6,436 bases of DNA from positions 1-6,436 of the forward strand of contig JBBIVP010000124.1 of assembly GCA_037439705.1 (NCBI GenBank), in the 5' to 3' direction. Source of the DNA: JBBIVP01 sp037439705 [NCBI: bacterium] (lineage in GTDB: Bacteria > JBBIVP01). The position numbers and the translations under genes were made by a program. The notes below the pieces were generated by a model. It was not told where the DNA came from. It searched no databases and worked only from the letters and a program-made list of their open reading frames with translations. Shown piece after piece: positions 6,421 to 6,436 of this stretch (the stretch's first letter is position 1; each line of letters starts with the position of its first letter).

Positions 6421-6436
6421 CTCTAAAGAGAAAAAA

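Overview
The window carries six protein genes, all on the minus strand and read right to left, with short flanks. It looks like a chromosomal piece of a bacterium (FtsH protease, sigma70-type promoter, Shine-Dalgarno sites). Coding strands are purine-rich, arginine is mostly AGA/AGG, and the proteins are rich in Lys, Glu and Ile. That composition is common in thermophilic or deep-branching uncultured bacteria, but I cannot name the lineage. I see no insertion sequence, tRNA, rRNA, CRISPR array or broken gene.

Layout, in transcription order. Positions 6305-6436 are a non-coding leader with a near-identical direct repeat, a small hairpin and no convincing promoter. Then come a type III (CaiB/BaiF) CoA-transferase (6304-5129), a CitE/HpcH-type CoA-ester lyase (5132-4275), a SucC-like ATP-grasp acyl-CoA ligase beta subunit (4278-3082), a SucD-like alpha subunit (3081-2197) and a 67-residue 2[4Fe-4S] ferredoxin (2197-1994). 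These five genes overlap by 1-4 bases or abut, and four of them have visible ribosome-binding sites, so they are almost certainly one operon with coupled translation. After a 62-base gap comes ftsH (1931-141), probably with its own weak promoter. Positions 1-140 contain a perfect consensus promoter (TTGACA, 17-base spacer, TATAAT) firing leftwards out of the window.

How the genes may work together. The first four encode two ways to make a CoA thioester of an organic acid (transferase and ATP-dependent ligase) plus a lyase that splits a 3-hydroxyacyl-CoA into acetyl-CoA (or propionyl-CoA) and a 2-oxoacid. Candidate substrates are malate, citramalate (from itaconate or mesaconate) and citrate. 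Either the ligase activates the hydroxyacid directly, or it regenerates succinyl-CoA as donor for the transferase. The ligase is not an ordinary succinyl-CoA synthetase: its alpha subunit has ATP-citrate-lyase-like stretches, and its beta subunit has a changed acyl-binding loop. The ferredoxin resembles the small subunit often found beside 2-oxoacid:ferredoxin oxidoreductases, but the catalytic subunits are not here. The cassette is the most interesting part of the window; its substrate is an open question.
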